64,000 nt of DNA from Onchocerca volvulus (GCA_000499405.2 HG738138.1:868001-932000); one strand, 5' to 3'; counted from the stretch's first letter, positions 28,201-41,690 are shown. The notes: generated by a model not told the origin, from the letters alone. Numbers and translations are program-made.

Positions 28201-31200
28201 AATTTTCAGATTAATCAATCTTATCAATAAACTTAATTACATCACTTTTATGACTTTTTTTTTTTTTCAAGTGCCACCAACATTAGATCCAATGCGTCTA
28301 GATATTGGTAATATATATGAATGGTTCAAGAATCCGATACTGCAAACGGTAAGAATTCGCTCGTATTCTAAATTTAAATAAATCAATATTATAAAATCAT
28401 ATGAGTATGTTATTAGAATCGAATTTTAGGTAATGCCAATAACATGGTATCCACGAAATTTCACAAATCCCGATCTTGATTACAAAGATTATAATGTACG
28501 AATAAACGATGATCAATTATATTCTGTACAACTTGGCTTATATGTTATAGGTTACAGAGAAGCAGCTGATGATCAGGTAACTACTAATTAATAATAATAG
28601 TTGGAAATTAAGAACATGAATAGTTTTTATTATGGAAAAAAGAAATTTTATTCTAATGATTTATGTGCCTGTTAATTTCAGATTAAGAAATTCCGTCCGG
28701 AACATCGAGTTTTATGCCGGTTAACAACATATTCTAATCGAAATTCACTGGAATATCGTTGGAAGCCTCAGGAAGAAAAAATTAATTTATATCAGGTATG
28801 GGAAATAATTATAACATAATTTGAAAGTTTTCAAATTTTCAATAACTTACAAATAAACTATGCATTTTGGAATAGGTTATCTGACTAGAATAACCTAATT
28901 CCCATCCAGCATTTTAATAATTGTATTTTAGGTTGAAAAATGGTATCTGACGGATTGGGAACGAACGAATACACTTTATTCATATCGTTTTGGCTATCTA
29001 AAATTAGCACCAATTACTGCCAGTGAGGATACTTCACAAAATTTGGCTCACCTGCCTGCTGGGTTAATTACTTTTTTCTTCTCCTTTCATAAGGTATAGA
29101 AAAATTTATTCAAAAAAACAACACACCTTAATCTAAATTTAATTCTTGTAGAATGAATCAATTCAAAGTTGTTTAATTATTATTTCGAAATATTTTGAAA
29201 AAATATTATTCTGTACTTTTTTCCCTAATTTTCTGTTCACCTTTTAAATAATTTTAAATTCATTTCAGATTAGTTTCACCACCAATTTCAATCCATTGGT
29301 TATGGACCATTAATAATCCACAGTTTGTATCATCATCATATTCACAACAAGATGCAGAAAGTAGAATGCAGTTTGTTTCAGCTAAAGCAACTGAAATATG
29401 TCATGACTGGTAAATTGACACCGTTTTTTCCTTTTTTTTTCTTTTTTTTTTGCAAAAGATAAGAAACTTTAAATAGCTTTTTAAAGTAAAAAAAAAATCA
29501 AAAATAGCATATTTGTATATTTTCTTATTCCTATTGCTTAAAAAATTTTTATTCAATTTCAAAATTTCAGGTTCGCAGAAGATGGAGCACAGTATAATTT
29601 TATTCGTGATACGGAAACGAATGCATCTTGTCCGTGCGTCGAAAGTCAAGCACGTGTGGATATCGGCCGTTTTATGCCACATCCACGTTGCTCTCAGGTT
29701 AGATTAATGAATATTTTTGATTATTAATAGAAAATTGAAGTATTTATTGAAAAATATAAATTCATTGGTATTGAAAAAAAAAATACAAAAACATAAACAA
29801 AATCTGATGCTGCAAGATGATACGATGAAAAATTATCAGATAAGAAATGAATTTAAATGTTTGAAATTTTAAGACTAATATATTTGATACATTCAAAAAC
29901 TATAACTGAAAAATTTTTTTACTAAAAATAATTTCGATTTAATTTTTAGATATTTCGTGATATTACTTGTCAAACGATGATTGGTGCAAAGAATTGCTAT
30001 ATGAGTGCTCAAAATATTTATGGTTCATATGCTGGTGATGGCTCGAGCTATGAAAGCGAAAAAACAGCGTAAATTTTTCGTTAAGAATTTTTATAAATTT
30101 TTAATATTTTCAGTTTTGAGAAATTTAAAGCGATTTAAATGATTTTAAAGTTATTTGAATCAATATTAGCCAAAGTAACGTTTGGAAAACATTTTCATCA
30201 ATCATTTGTTAATAATTGTTTTCAAAATTAGCCTTATAGGCGTTTTCAAACGCATTATGGACAAGTATGTTGTTATGATGAAGAAGGCAAATTGATGCAA
30301 ACAACTTATCAGCCAGTGATAAAAGTAACTGATGATACGCCGTACAATCCTGGTTTTCCATTACGTGCTTATGAATTTGGCACTGATCCATATATTGGAC
30401 AATTTGAGGTAAAATTTCAACCAATTTTATTTGATTATTTAAAACAAACATTTCTTTATGTCAGCGCCGAAGTCAGAAACGTCTTTGATTTTGTAATTTA
30501 TCGATTATCACCGTATGGTTGGCTTTCACTTTTCTTAATACAATATTCTTCAATTAAAAATTTTTGTTTTAATGGATTCAGGTACCAGGTTTATCCACAT
30601 TTTATCACGATTATATGCCTTACTTCTTTTGCTGCAAATATGCAAAATTCCGTTGTCAGCTATTTTACTGGAGACGACCAAGCAGCGGTTGCCAGCAGTA
30701 TCAGCCTCCAGCTGTCGGTATGTATTCCGTTATTTTCTAGTAAATTGATATCTAGTAATTTGATATTTCACGTAATTTTTATGTGAAATTGTTAGTATGC
30801 TCATATTTTGGGACATCTATGTAAATAAATTCTTGAAATCAGCCGTGCTAGATGACGTTCGTCATTTGATCGTATTCATCTTTTTGATTATCTGACGATA
30901 TCTTTCTAACTCTAATACGCGAAAGTTAATGATATATGCATTAAATGCTGTCAAAATTTTCAATCGATAATTTTCTCATTCATACATAAATTTATCGTGT
31001 GTATTTTCTAGGCAGTTAAATGAAAGTTTAATTAGAGAATTTTATATTTATCAATTTTAAGGCGAAGCACTTGGAGCAGTAAGTTTCAACACTATCGATA
31101 ATGATAAATTTATCTTCAATGAACCGGGAGTATTCACGCTTTTGTATATTCCGAAAACTGTAACAACACCAGAAGTACGAATTCAAGTACGATTAGAACG

Positions 31201-34200
31201 CTATCCGGATCGTAGGGTTGATTTCAGTAAGTTTTTTGAATTTCGTATTAAATCTCTATTTAAAATTTTCTATTCAATTAATTAACTTTTTTTTTTTATA
31301 GTCATTTTGCTCAATTATTACAATTAATCGATCAATTAATTTGATTCATTATCTACTTGTTCAGTTATTAACTTAAAATTAAATATTTAAAAGAATTGTA
31401 TAGGTTTGCTCGGACGTCAAATAGGACAAGCAAACTTGGTGCAACCTACAAATGCAACAGTTATTACTGGAGTAGCCATCGAAGCAACCGGAACCGATCG
31501 AGTACATGTGGTTGCTCGTAAAGATACCCGCCGTTTTCGGTATCGTACAAGTATTATTGTTGGCAATATACTCCGTTATTTTGACGTAATGCGAATTCAG
31601 CGATTCAGAGGTAAGTTCGAAAAAGATTAAGCTAGGAATTTACATGTTATACCTTAGGTTACGCTGAATATATTTAGACGGATGGAACTGAATTGAAGTT
31701 AAATAAGTCCTTCTTATGATTCATTATGATTTCAAAATAAATTATATTTCATTCTTCTATTCTTCTTGAACAATCATGAATATCATCACCTTGAATCTTG
31801 CTTTAAGGAGTAATGGTTTATGTAAATAATGTAGAACGGGGACAGCCGGAAATTTATGTGGTTCTGGAAGAAGCACAAGTAGGAATTCGTATTCGTGAAT
31901 CATACAATCTTGATATTGATCGTTTATCGATGTATCAAGAAAGTATGGGTTTACTTGATATTGAACTAAGTGTACCTCCACAGTACGGTGTGGTAAGTTT
32001 TCAATTTTTTTTTTTCCTGAAAGCATAATAATTTTCATAAATGTACAAATCATTGATGTTAAACTTGAAAAAATCAAATCTGTGGATTTTCTCTAACGAT
32101 AATTGAATATCGAAATGCGATTATTAACTGTTTGTAGCGTCCAGATGGTGATAAAGCTCGGGAACAAGAAATGCGTACACGATATAATCTTCCACGTGTG
32201 TCCGGTCTCATGCGACCATTTCCGGATCAAACGTCTGCTTCCTACATATCTGGTTTAAGCTTGAGTGATGTTAATGCCGAAGGAATCCGTCAGCAAATTA
32301 TTTCAAATTGTAAGTTTTGGATATTTTTAAGTTTGAAATTTTCTGAGAGTATCTGAGAACTATTTGATGGAGATTACTTTATATGCATGAACTTACTAAG
32401 ATTGTAATTTCCAGAATCTTTGGCGGAATATTCTTAAGATTTCTTTAGACAGACTTTCATTATCAACTTGTCAAAATGTTCCTTTCATTTTAATGAGCTC
32501 TGGTACTAAATCTCCTATAATTGAACTGAAGCTGTCAGCCAATGTCCACTCAAAAAGTGGTCTTATGCATTAAAAAGGTGAATATAGGTAGAACGGTTGA
32601 GGTGGAGTTACCAATGATTTTTTCGATTACTACAATAGCTGATTCTCCACCTTCGATAGGAAAATGCTTATAAAGCAGATAACCTGAAAATGGCAAGTGC
32701 CGTGGATGATATGTTGAACAGTAATAAAGATTATATTGATGTTACTGCCTATTTGCTTGTTAGAGTGTTCGTATGCCAACACTTAATTATATCTTCCGGA
32801 ATTCCGGAAAATATATTCTAAATATGCTTATACATTTGCTCAATTTTTATCATTCTTACTACAAAGCAAATGTCGGATACATAATATTCTTGTGAACGAA
32901 GAATTTTAATGTGTTGCAGATCTCATTCCGGGTACCGGTGAGGCAAGTTCGAGACAAGCAATGCCTGGTACTTTAAATCAGAATATCCCAACCGATAATA
33001 TGTTCACAACCAGTCAGGATATTGATAAAAAATTCGAAGTCTTTCCGGAAGTATACATAAAAAGTGAACCCATTTATAAGACTTCCGCCGAATATGAAAC
33101 GTATGTATATCTATCATTTGCTTTAATTAACCTATTTTCTACATTTATACGTAATTATAAAACTTTTTTGAAAAATGTAACGGTAGCACAATAGTTTAAG
33201 TGATTCATAAAGTACTGCAAATATTGCGAATTCGTTTTTCATAATTAATTAACGATATAAAAAAATGAAATATGCCCGTTATATAATCCGACTTTATTAA
33301 TCAGATTAAATTCCTTTTCTAATCTTTTTAATGGAAGTTTTGCAAGAAAAACTGCTTTAATCTCTTAGCTTCATTTAATTCTGAAGCAGTTCGAGAATTT
33401 TAGATATTAATTGATTGATTAAAATGACTTAAATTGTTTTGTGTTTGATTAGTTTGATTAAATCTACTTTATAACTTTTATGAATTAATTTGATTTTAGT
33501 GGCAGATATCGTTTTGTACCGATGACAGGTCATATGCTCAGTCAACGATTACAGACATGTCGTGATCTTCAGCTGAGTGAACGAAGTACACTTATTTTAT
33601 TCTTTCCTTTTTTTTTTTTTTTAATTTTCTGAAAAAATTTTACAAACATATATCATTTATTTGTAAATAATTTTTTCTATAATTCAATAGAAATTTTCAA
33701 ATTTTACAGCAAATTGGCAACCACTGCAAAATTTATACGAACAGCAATATGGTTTTCATTATTGTCCGGATAATCCGAGTCAAATAATTCAAGAATGTGG
33801 TGATTCGGTTTCATGCCTTAACGATTACACGTTGTTTAATGCTCGAGTGCTTGGCATGGAAGCACAAAATAATTGGAATTCATTTTCAAATGATAGAATG
33901 CATGCTTCAAGACATTGTAAGCTTATTTCCAACTTCAAAGAAGCCAAAATTTTTACTTTTTCTTTTGTATATTTTCATACTCTGTTCAAGATAAACCATC
34001 CTTTCAAGTGCTGATTTTTTTGTCAATAAATTTAAAATAATAAAATTAATTTATTTCGTTGTAGATAATAGTTGTGGACCAATCATGATCGAATATCCAG
34101 AATATTTGATGAAAACACCGGTGCTGTCATCCGGTTATCTGGAAGGTGATGTAGCACGCTTCGATTGTTTTCAAACGCATTGGATCAAAGGCGATTATGA

Positions 34201-35794
34201 ATATAAATGTAAATTTACGTTAGATATTAAAGTATTTGTCATATTGCGAATATGAAATTAAATTTTGGAAAGTTAAATTTCAAAATTTTTTTATCAACTT
34301 ATCATTTAAATTCGACTACATTACAGGTGGTATCGTTGCGGACTATAATGATCCGCAAAGTTATCGATTTGAATGGAACAAAGGATCACAACCATGGTGT
34401 CGTTCCCGTGAAAAAGATAATTTATTCAAATGGCTCACTGCAATATTCTCAACCATCGGTATAGTTATGGTATGCTTTGAAAGAAAAATGAAATTTTTGA
34501 ATTGCTTATGAAATTTAGATTTTGCTTCAGAAGTTATTCAACGCTAGAAATTTCACGAAAACAACGTAAATTTTCAAAAAACATGTAATTTGTCAGTATT
34601 TAGAATCTTCTTCCTCCATTTGGCTATGAAAAAGAAAAAAGAAAAATAGGAGAGAAGGCCTAGAAGGATGGATTCTTGAAAATATTTCGAAAAAAAAATA
34701 TTATTTTATAGGCAATTGTTCTTATATTTTTGTGTTGTTGGACTTTGAAGCAAAAAAGGCGACAAGAAGCGGAAGAGAAAATCTTATCGCTATATAAAGT
34801 ACCAATTCGAGGTTCCATGGTAAGCCGTGATTGGAGGGTAAATATTTTTCATTGATTAGTTCATTTTAACTTGATTTAAATTGTGGTTTTTCTACAAATG
34901 ATGATTTTAAATTTGGTAGGAAAAATATAATAATGAGATGAAGATTAAGTTGGATCAGGTTTTAAAAGCACAAAATATTTTAGAATGGATAAATTGAATG
35001 CTTTTTTTTTTTCTTGGAATATTAAACATCAATTTAGTTTTTTAGGCTAAAATTGAAAAAATCAATATCTTTATATTGCAATGTTATAATTATGCAAAGA
35101 AAAAAAGAATCATTTTCAATAGAAATTTTGAGGAAATATTATTTTTTTTCTCTTTCAATAATATGTCAAAGGTAACAAATTATAGTCCTCGGAAACTAAG
35201 CCATTTACGAAGGCAAGAACAGATTCGATGTCAAGTGAAACGAATGGTATGTATCACGGTAATGAGAACGATTCGCAATATCGCGGAGGACCAGTTGGTG
35301 GAGCTGCTCCTGTACTTGCTAATGATAATGATGCATATCGCGGTGAAACTAAAGGACCGTATCGTGCTATTGACACCGGTGTACCATATCACGAACAGTA
35401 TCAGGAATCGATGGCCAACTTAGCCAGGCGACCATCAAGTCCAGTCAAAACGACTGTCATACGGAATAGCAAGTAATTTTCTAACTAATTCGAATTCAAA
35501 TTTTAACTGGATCTTAACTTGTTTAATTCTAATTGAACTCGAACTTTCAAATTTTAGGAAACAATAGCGCTAAATATTGAATAGTATTCGAAAGAAGATT
35601 CAGAGAATCAACATTTAAAGATAGTGTTCAAAGATATATTTAAATTATTGTTCAGGACAGTTCCAATCGGAATCAGCAATGTTATGCCGCAATCAACATC
35701 ATCAACACCACCGGTACCACCGCATTCCAGGCTTACCGGTGAGCAAAATGGAAGTGATCATGCCCAGCTTTTGGGTCTTAATACCAGTGTTTAG
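25210..35794 (+). CDS. Mesh-like transmembrane protein with NIDO, AMOP, VWD and sushi regions
   Basis: A large type I membrane protein of the Mesh/SUSD2 family; insect Mesh is a septate-junction component, so a role in gut or epithelial adhesion is inferred. Exons: 25210-25384, 25526-25653, 25821-25955, 26112-26252, 26342-26420, 26503-26645, 26909-27001, 27081-27264, 27798-28058, 28272-28348, 28430-28576, 28682-28795, 28932-29062, 29269-29409, 29571-29697, 29950-30068, 30240-30408, 30582-30717, 31062-31226, 31404-31610, 31808-31992, 32138-32309, 32920-33100, 33500-33585, 33710-33916, 34065-34208, 34327-34469, 34712-34837, 34920-34958, 35186-35472 and 35656-35794, giving 1526 aa in frame. Signal peptide 1-22; NIDO about 100-310; IPT-like 360-450; Cys-rich AMOP about 645-790 (CHDWF, SCPC, QVCCYD); VWD-like 840-1050; sushi 1238-1307; membrane segment about 1318-1340, followed by KQKRR; cytoplasmic tail of about 185 aa. 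Domain borders are approximate. The exon at 34920 and the donor choice at 34819 or 34837 are the least certain parts. Confidence 0.95.
27739..27770. repeat. CT-rich microsatellite in an intron
   Basis: A T run followed by CTCTCTCTCT and related units, in the intron before the exon at 27798. It may merely extend the pyrimidine tract. Confidence 0.8.
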
Positions 35795-35890
35795 GACTAG
35801 CTTGTTGTTATTTTAGCGAAAGGATGCAAATGACATCAACTTGGAATTTATCAACTATTGCATTTTATCCCTTTCTGCTTTCATTTTAGT

Positions 35891-35896
35891 AATAAA
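35891..35896 (+). terminator. Polyadenylation signal of the Mesh-like gene
   Basis: The first AATAAA after the stop at 35792-35794, 96 nt downstream. Confidence 0.7.
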
Positions 35897-38800
35897 TTTG
35901 CTACTTAATTTATATTTCTTTGTAAAACAAAAATTACAATTTCAAATTTGCAAATAACTTCATTTTCATTAGTTTCTCTATCTGAGGACCAAAATGTTCC
36001 CTTGATTTTTCCATTTTAGGACTAAAATTCATTAGGACCATTAGGCACCTACTCATCTTTTTCCTATCCCTTATTTTCCGGATAAATCATATAGTACATT
36101 GATGTGACAGTCTGACTGATATTCATGATGATTATTATAAATCATTTTAGATTCATATATTAGTTATGTTTGCCTTCGATAGCATCTTCAAGTTTTATTC
36201 CATGTTATTTAACAAAAGTAAAAATTACGATCACCAATTTCAAAATTATAATTTATATGCATTAAATTGATCATTGAACTATGAAATTTCATAGTTGTAG
36301 ATAACAGAATTTGGTGTCAACTTGTTTATGCTAGTCTTTTAACTCATTTTGTTGTTGTGGTTGTACAAATCAAAGCAATTGTAAACAAACTATTTCGGCA
36401 AATTCCTGAATGATTTCATGAAATTTGTTTTTTTTTTCTTTTCATATTGAAATTTCACTCCTCATGATTTTTGCTAATGTTGCTTGCTTAGCTTATTTGT
36501 TATCAAAAACTTTATAATTAACCTCCTTGATTTAAAATCCTTCCACTTCTTTGACATTAATTTTTTTTTTTAAATAAAAAATAAATACTGCCTAAACAAA
36601 TTCAAGGGCGCATTTTGCTCCTTTTAAATAACTATACGATAAATTATATCACTATCATATGATTATTATCAGAAACCAGTAGCAGAAAATTCCAAATCAT
36701 GAATCTTTTTTTTTTTAATCATTAGAATTGTTGTAAAAATAAGAAGAGCATTGCATTATTTTACGAAATTTAATTTTTATCGATTGTTGGTTAACCGTAT
36801 GTTACCTCATTTTAATGAAATGCTTGAAACAAATTTGTTTTTCGCATCTCTTTTTTTTGTGCAAATTTTTTCTCGATAAAATGTTTAAATTGATAAATGG
36901 TATAGTTATACCGCTGAATGCAAAGTTAAGAGAGAAAGATTCAAAAATTTAAAACAAATTTTTTAACTTGTAGCTTTAATTTAATAATTTGATCAAATAT
37001 TTTAAATTTTTATATGCAAAATAATAAAATTTGCTATATTTCATCTTTTATTGACACATCTAAATGTCTCGTTTATTCATAGTAGCCATCTTATTGCTGA
37101 ATTACTTTTATTTAAAAATTTTTTTGTTGTAGAATTACTACTTTGATTAATGAGAAAACTTCAATTCTTCATTATACCTGAAAATTTAAATAAAATCGAA
37201 TTGAGCTATTTAAACAGAATCGTTCTAACATATTGCTATTCTTCTTATTATCATTTTTCGTCATAATACTAGATATCTCTTTCGTTTCTCCCTTTTCCTT
37301 TTCCATTCCTTATCATAATTTATACGCATTTCAATGTTGTTTACTAAATAATTGCTGAATTCAATAAGAATGCAATGATGACATAAGACAAGAATCACAT
37401 TTTGTTTGTTAATTTTGCGAAAATAACATCATAAAAAAAGCAAACAAAAAAGGAACTTTAAAGAAAGTTTAAAAAAATATTTGCTATTTATTGATTAATA
37501 ATCATAATTTTCATTCATTTTTTTTCTTTCGTTAACTGATAATATGTCATCTGTTTATATATTTCGTTTATAAATTAATAACAAATAAGGATAATATAAA
37601 TATAAATTTTTTCTTTTTTTTTTATCCCTTCGAATTTTTCTATAAATGCTTTATTATTTTCAAAAATTTTTAACCAACGGAACATTTCACATATGAAATT
37701 GATAGCTTTTCAAGATATTATAAAGGGAAATTTACCCGAAAAATTCGATATCTTGAAAGAATAGATGTAAGATATATAACCGGATTAAGATAAAACTCCA
37801 TTTCTTTCCTCTTTTGATGCTCAATAAACGGTGAATTTTTCTCTTCCTCGCCTATCTTCTGAAACCTTCAATAATTATTAATTTTAAAAAATTCTGCATA
37901 AAATATTGACATAGAAGCCCTCCAGCATAACTAACATGTCATATTATCAAAGCATGTCATATTAGGCTTGTTCTTCATGTGTGGTCGGAAAACTTGAAAT
38001 TTTGTTATCAATTTTCTTGGGGATCTGCAACAAGTCATCATCATCTTTGAAAGATGTATTACACTAAAAGTGAAAACATGAATGTCTGAAATGCAGACAA
38101 ATATTTAATATCTAATTGTCTGCAAATCAATCTATCATTAATTAATTAAAAAATTGATTAAAACATAACTGAAATATTCATTATGATACATAATTGAAAT
38201 AGTCATTATTACAGATAGCAAATTTGAAATTTCAAAATCTGATTAATTATGTATGGATGGGATCAAATATTTCACAGAAATCTTCCGGATTTATGACTGC
38301 TGAAAGTCACAAATTATAAACGATTAAAATTATCATTGGTGGAGTTACAAAATTATAAAATGAAAATAATCAAAATATAAAGTTGTAAAATCAAAATAGA
38401 ACATTAAAAAATGAAAAAATATTGCAGAACAACATGAAAAAACAATAAAATGTGAAATAATGTAATGACAAAGTCTTAATTCAAATTTCAATTTGTAATG
38501 AATTGCAAAATAAAGTTGAAATATTATGACAATGTAAAGATAAAAACAAAGAAAACAATTATGACGCATCAACTTTTTTTTTTATCGCCTTTGACAATAA
38601 AGTCAATCAGTTGGCAAATAAAATAATTGACTATTTAAAAATAAACATAATTTTAAAAAAGTGGAGCAATTGGATGTTTAAGAATAAACAAAATAATTGA
38701 CCACTTAGATTAACGAAATTATGTAGAGGAATGTTTATATTTTAATTTCATTTAAATCATATTAAATGATAAAAATGGAAAATGTAAAATTTCAACGGAA

Positions 38801-39150
38801 TTTGCAAATTTTTTCATCGTAAATATTGTAGCATATTTTGGAATTCTTTTTCCCCTTCATTTTAATTTTATTCTTTCATTTCTTAAATTCTTGTTCATGT
38901 AAACTAATATATGTAAACATCAGCTGGTTAGATAAATTTGAAATATTTTCGAAATTTCTATAATTCTCTTTTCATTTTACACTCTCTTTTTGCATTTTCA
39001 ATTTTCCATCTTACTAAAATTAAAAGATGATGTAAATAATCAAAGTGATAAATGAAAGGAAAGAGTGACATTTACCTGTATAGCTCCATTCTATGATAAT
39101 AATTTCTTGTTAAAACTGGTTAATGCTTGACTGATATCAATGATTAGCGT
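35897..39150. other. Intergenic region between the Mesh-like gene and the collagen
   Basis: About 3.3 kb, AT-rich, with no supported exon. The minus ORF at 38345-38572 is a Phe/Tyr/His-rich translation of low-complexity sequence. A 20-bp perfect palindrome lies at 36277-36296. A 12-bp direct repeat (CATGTCATATTA) occurs twice near 37935-37965. The collagen promoter should occupy the right end. Confidence 0.5.
36277..36296. repeat. Perfect 20-bp palindrome
   Basis: AACTATGAAA is followed directly by its own reverse complement, with no spacer. It could bind a dimeric factor or be chance in AT-rich DNA. Confidence 0.7.
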
Positions 39151-39153
39151 CTT

Positions 39154-39160
39154 TATAAAA
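39154..39160 (+). promoter_or_regulatory. Probable TATA box of the collagen gene
   Basis: A TTTATAAAAAGG context lies about 70 nt upstream of the collagen start. TATA elements are common in highly expressed, stage-regulated nematode collagen genes. Confidence 0.5.
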
Positions 39161-39224
39161 AGGCAATTAATTAAAAAAGTTTATTTTATTCCCAAAAGCA
39201 TCGTCCACAAATAAACGAATTAAA

Positions 39225-41690
39225 ATGATCGAACTTCAAAATCGTATTAAGGCTTATAAATTAATTGGCTATTCCGCTTTCTTCTTTAGCTTTTTGGCCA
39301 TTTTATCCATCTGTATAACATTACCTATGGTTTACAATTATGTACACCATGTAAGACAAAAAATGAATAGTGATATTGAATTTTGTAAGGTAAGTTCACC
39401 TTTATGATTTTTAATTTCTTTTTTTTTTTTTACTTTCTTGTCGGTTTATTTGTGAAATTAATTTAAAAGTGTAAATAAAAACTTTCTTGCTATTTAATTC
39501 ATTCATATAGTTAAAAAATTAGAAAAAAGAAAATGATATTTCAATTTTCATTGTTTCATTCAATTAATATCAGATTAAATTCAAGTTTCAATTCACTTAT
39601 TCAAATTGTCTAATTTTTTAAAACAATTTTTACTTTTGAAATATTTTTCAAATACCGAATAATTTTCTGCATACAAAATGCTTCTAAAAAGGAGAATTTA
39701 AAAAAAAAAAAAAAAAAAAAGAAATAAAAAAACAAAATATGATCAAATGGGTTTTATTTTGAACCTGCAAATAAAAACTATCAAAATTTTTCATTTTTGA
39801 TTTTTTAAAATAGAGAAATTTTTTTCGTATCAGAACTTAGCACACACATTTCCATCAAAAATTCCATGCTAATAGGAAGCCTTTCGTATTGTTGACAGTA
39901 AGTTTATTTTTTTAAGTCAACATTTATGTGACGGGGAACTGGAAATAGCATAATAGTACTATGGAATTTGAAAGATAGGCTTGAAAATTAAACATTTCAT
40001 CCAACATAAGTTGAAAAAAATTTAAGCCAAATTTACTGAACAGCATTTTTATCTTGATGAAATCAAATAAAATTGGATATTGAACTAATTAGTTGAGCTA
40101 ACATCACAACTAATTAGCACTAAAGACTTGCTGATATTGCAAATAGTATAAGTAGGCCAATCATAATTCATTTCATAATTAAGGTACTCAAAACAAAAAT
40201 TTCATTCTTCAAATTTTTTTAAATTTGAAAATCATTGCAAATAATTTGATAAAATATTTTGAAAACACGTTTAATTTTGATTAAGATAAATGGTCTAGAT
40301 TTCTAATTAAAAGTTTAATTGTTTTTCCTATTCCCTTAAAGAAAGCATTTGATTCGAAATTATCAAATTTTATAATTATTATTTGCAGGTTAAAATCAGT
40401 GTTGCAAAATGTTCAGTGTGGCAATTTTAAATTCATGAATTTTAAAAATCGCTTTTCATCCCATTTTTCCTATTCAATTTATCTTTTTCTTTTTTATTCC
40501 TGTTTTTTGCTTTTTGTTTTTTTGTATTTAGTCATATTTTGTAGAATTTCTAAAATTTATGACTTATTTTTATTTACGGCGACAAATATTAGTAAAAAAA
40601 CTGAATTTTTAAGTTTCAGAATTATATAAAAGTGCCAATTATTTCCAATTAAAAAAAATGAAATTTAAAAATATTTTAATTCAAAAAAAAAAGAAAAAAA
40701 AGGGCACACATTCCAGAATTCTGCAAAGGAAACTTGGATGGAAGTACGACAATTGCGCGACGATCCAATTGGGTTCCTAAATCGGACATCTCGTCAATCT
40801 GGCTATGATACACCACAACGTGCACCAACTTCAAGACCTAGTTCCCCAGCACAACCACAACGTGCAAGACCTGGTTCCCCAGCACAACCACAACGTGGAC
40901 CAGCATCGCCACAACAGTCACCAGCAGTTTCTCGTGCTGATTGTGACGACTGTTGTTTACCGGGTCCTCCTGGTCCGGAAGGACCACCGGGAAGAGCAGG
41001 CAAACCGGGCAAACCTGGAGCAGCTGGACGTCCGGGAAATCCAGGACGGCCACCACCACAACCATGCGAACCAGTCACTCCACCACCGTGCAAACCATGT
41101 CCACAAGGGCCACCGGGTCCACCTGGTATAATGGGACCAATGGGAGAAATGGGATCAACAGGACAACCGGGAGATAATGGATCTGACGGATTAGTGGGAG
41201 ATGAAGGTTTGCAAGGTCAAGATGGTCCAATAGGCCCAGCAGGACCTCCTGGACCACCTGGTGAACAAGGCAAGGATGCACCAAATGAAGCACTTAAACC
41301 AGGAGAACCTGGTCCTCCAGGTAGCAATTTTTTTTTTTTTTTTTGATTCGGTATAAATTGCCAACTTTGATGCCATAAAATTTCACTAAACTTGGCACAT
41401 TTGAATTATTTGATGAGAAAATATGTTGTACTTGTAACGAAATTTCTTTTCTAGGTGATCAAGGGCCGGTAGGACCACCAGGAAAGCCCGGAAAGCCAGG
41501 CAAAGATGGACCGGTTGGACCACAAGGACCCAAGGGAAGTCCTGGTGCAGATGGTAAACCAGGTAGAGACGGAAACCCAGGTCAACGAGGACCACCTGGT
41601 GAGCCTGGTCCACCTGGTGAAAAGGGTCTCTGTCCAAAATATTGTGCAAATGATGGTGGCATCTTCTTCGAAGATGGTTCACGTCGTTGA
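39225..41690 (+). CDS. Cuticle collagen, SQT-1/ROL-6 type
   Basis: A structural collagen of the nematode exoskeleton, secreted by the hypodermis, trimerised and cross-linked. Exons 39225-39389, 40717-41320 and 41455-41690 join in phase to 334 aa. Residues 1-55 form the nematode cuticle collagen N-terminal domain, with a membrane or signal segment at about 14-36. An RTSR site at about residues 78-81 fits subtilisin-type processing. Then come a Pro/Gln/Arg linker with an 11-residue duplication, a cysteine cluster (CDDCC), a short Gly-X-Y block, an interruption with [12 protein letters not shown], and a longer Gly-X-Y domain broken once at [14 protein letters not shown]. The C terminus, [19 protein letters not shown], is the conserved tail I associate with SQT-1 and ROL-6, so a body-shape role is plausible. 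Intron 1, at 1.3 kb, is long for this family. Which paralogue it is cannot be decided from the sequence alone. Confidence 0.96.
39390..40716 (+). other. Long first intron of the collagen gene
   Basis: 1.3 kb of AT-rich sequence with a GTAAGT donor and an ATTCCAG acceptor. It includes a 22-nt A run near 39699 and a Phe-rich spurious frame at 40399-40629. No nested gene was recognised. Confidence 0.7.
40832..40897 (+). repeat. 33-bp in-frame tandem duplication inside the collagen coding sequence
   Basis: Copies at 40832-40864 and 40865-40897 differ at one base. Each adds an 11-residue Ser-Pro-Ala-Gln-Pro-Gln-Arg type unit to the non-helical linker just before the cysteine cluster. The near identity suggests a recent or length-variable repeat. 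Confidence 0.9.

Noticed and set aside
29063..29097. Longer version of the Mesh-like exon ending at a GTATAG donor near 29097
   Set aside because: The frame stays open, but that donor leaves the wrong phase for the exon at 29269; the GG/GTTAAT donor at 29062 fits.
30409..30786. Continuation of a 164-codon frame past 30408
   Set aside because: The true exon ends at 30408 at a GTAAAA donor. The next exon (30582-30717) uses another frame that encodes the Cys-rich motif.
40803..41376. Several long frames overlapping the collagen exon on both strands
   Set aside because: They are shadows of the Gly-X-Y repeat; the period-9 codon structure creates open frames in other registers. Only the frame with conserved N and C termini is real.
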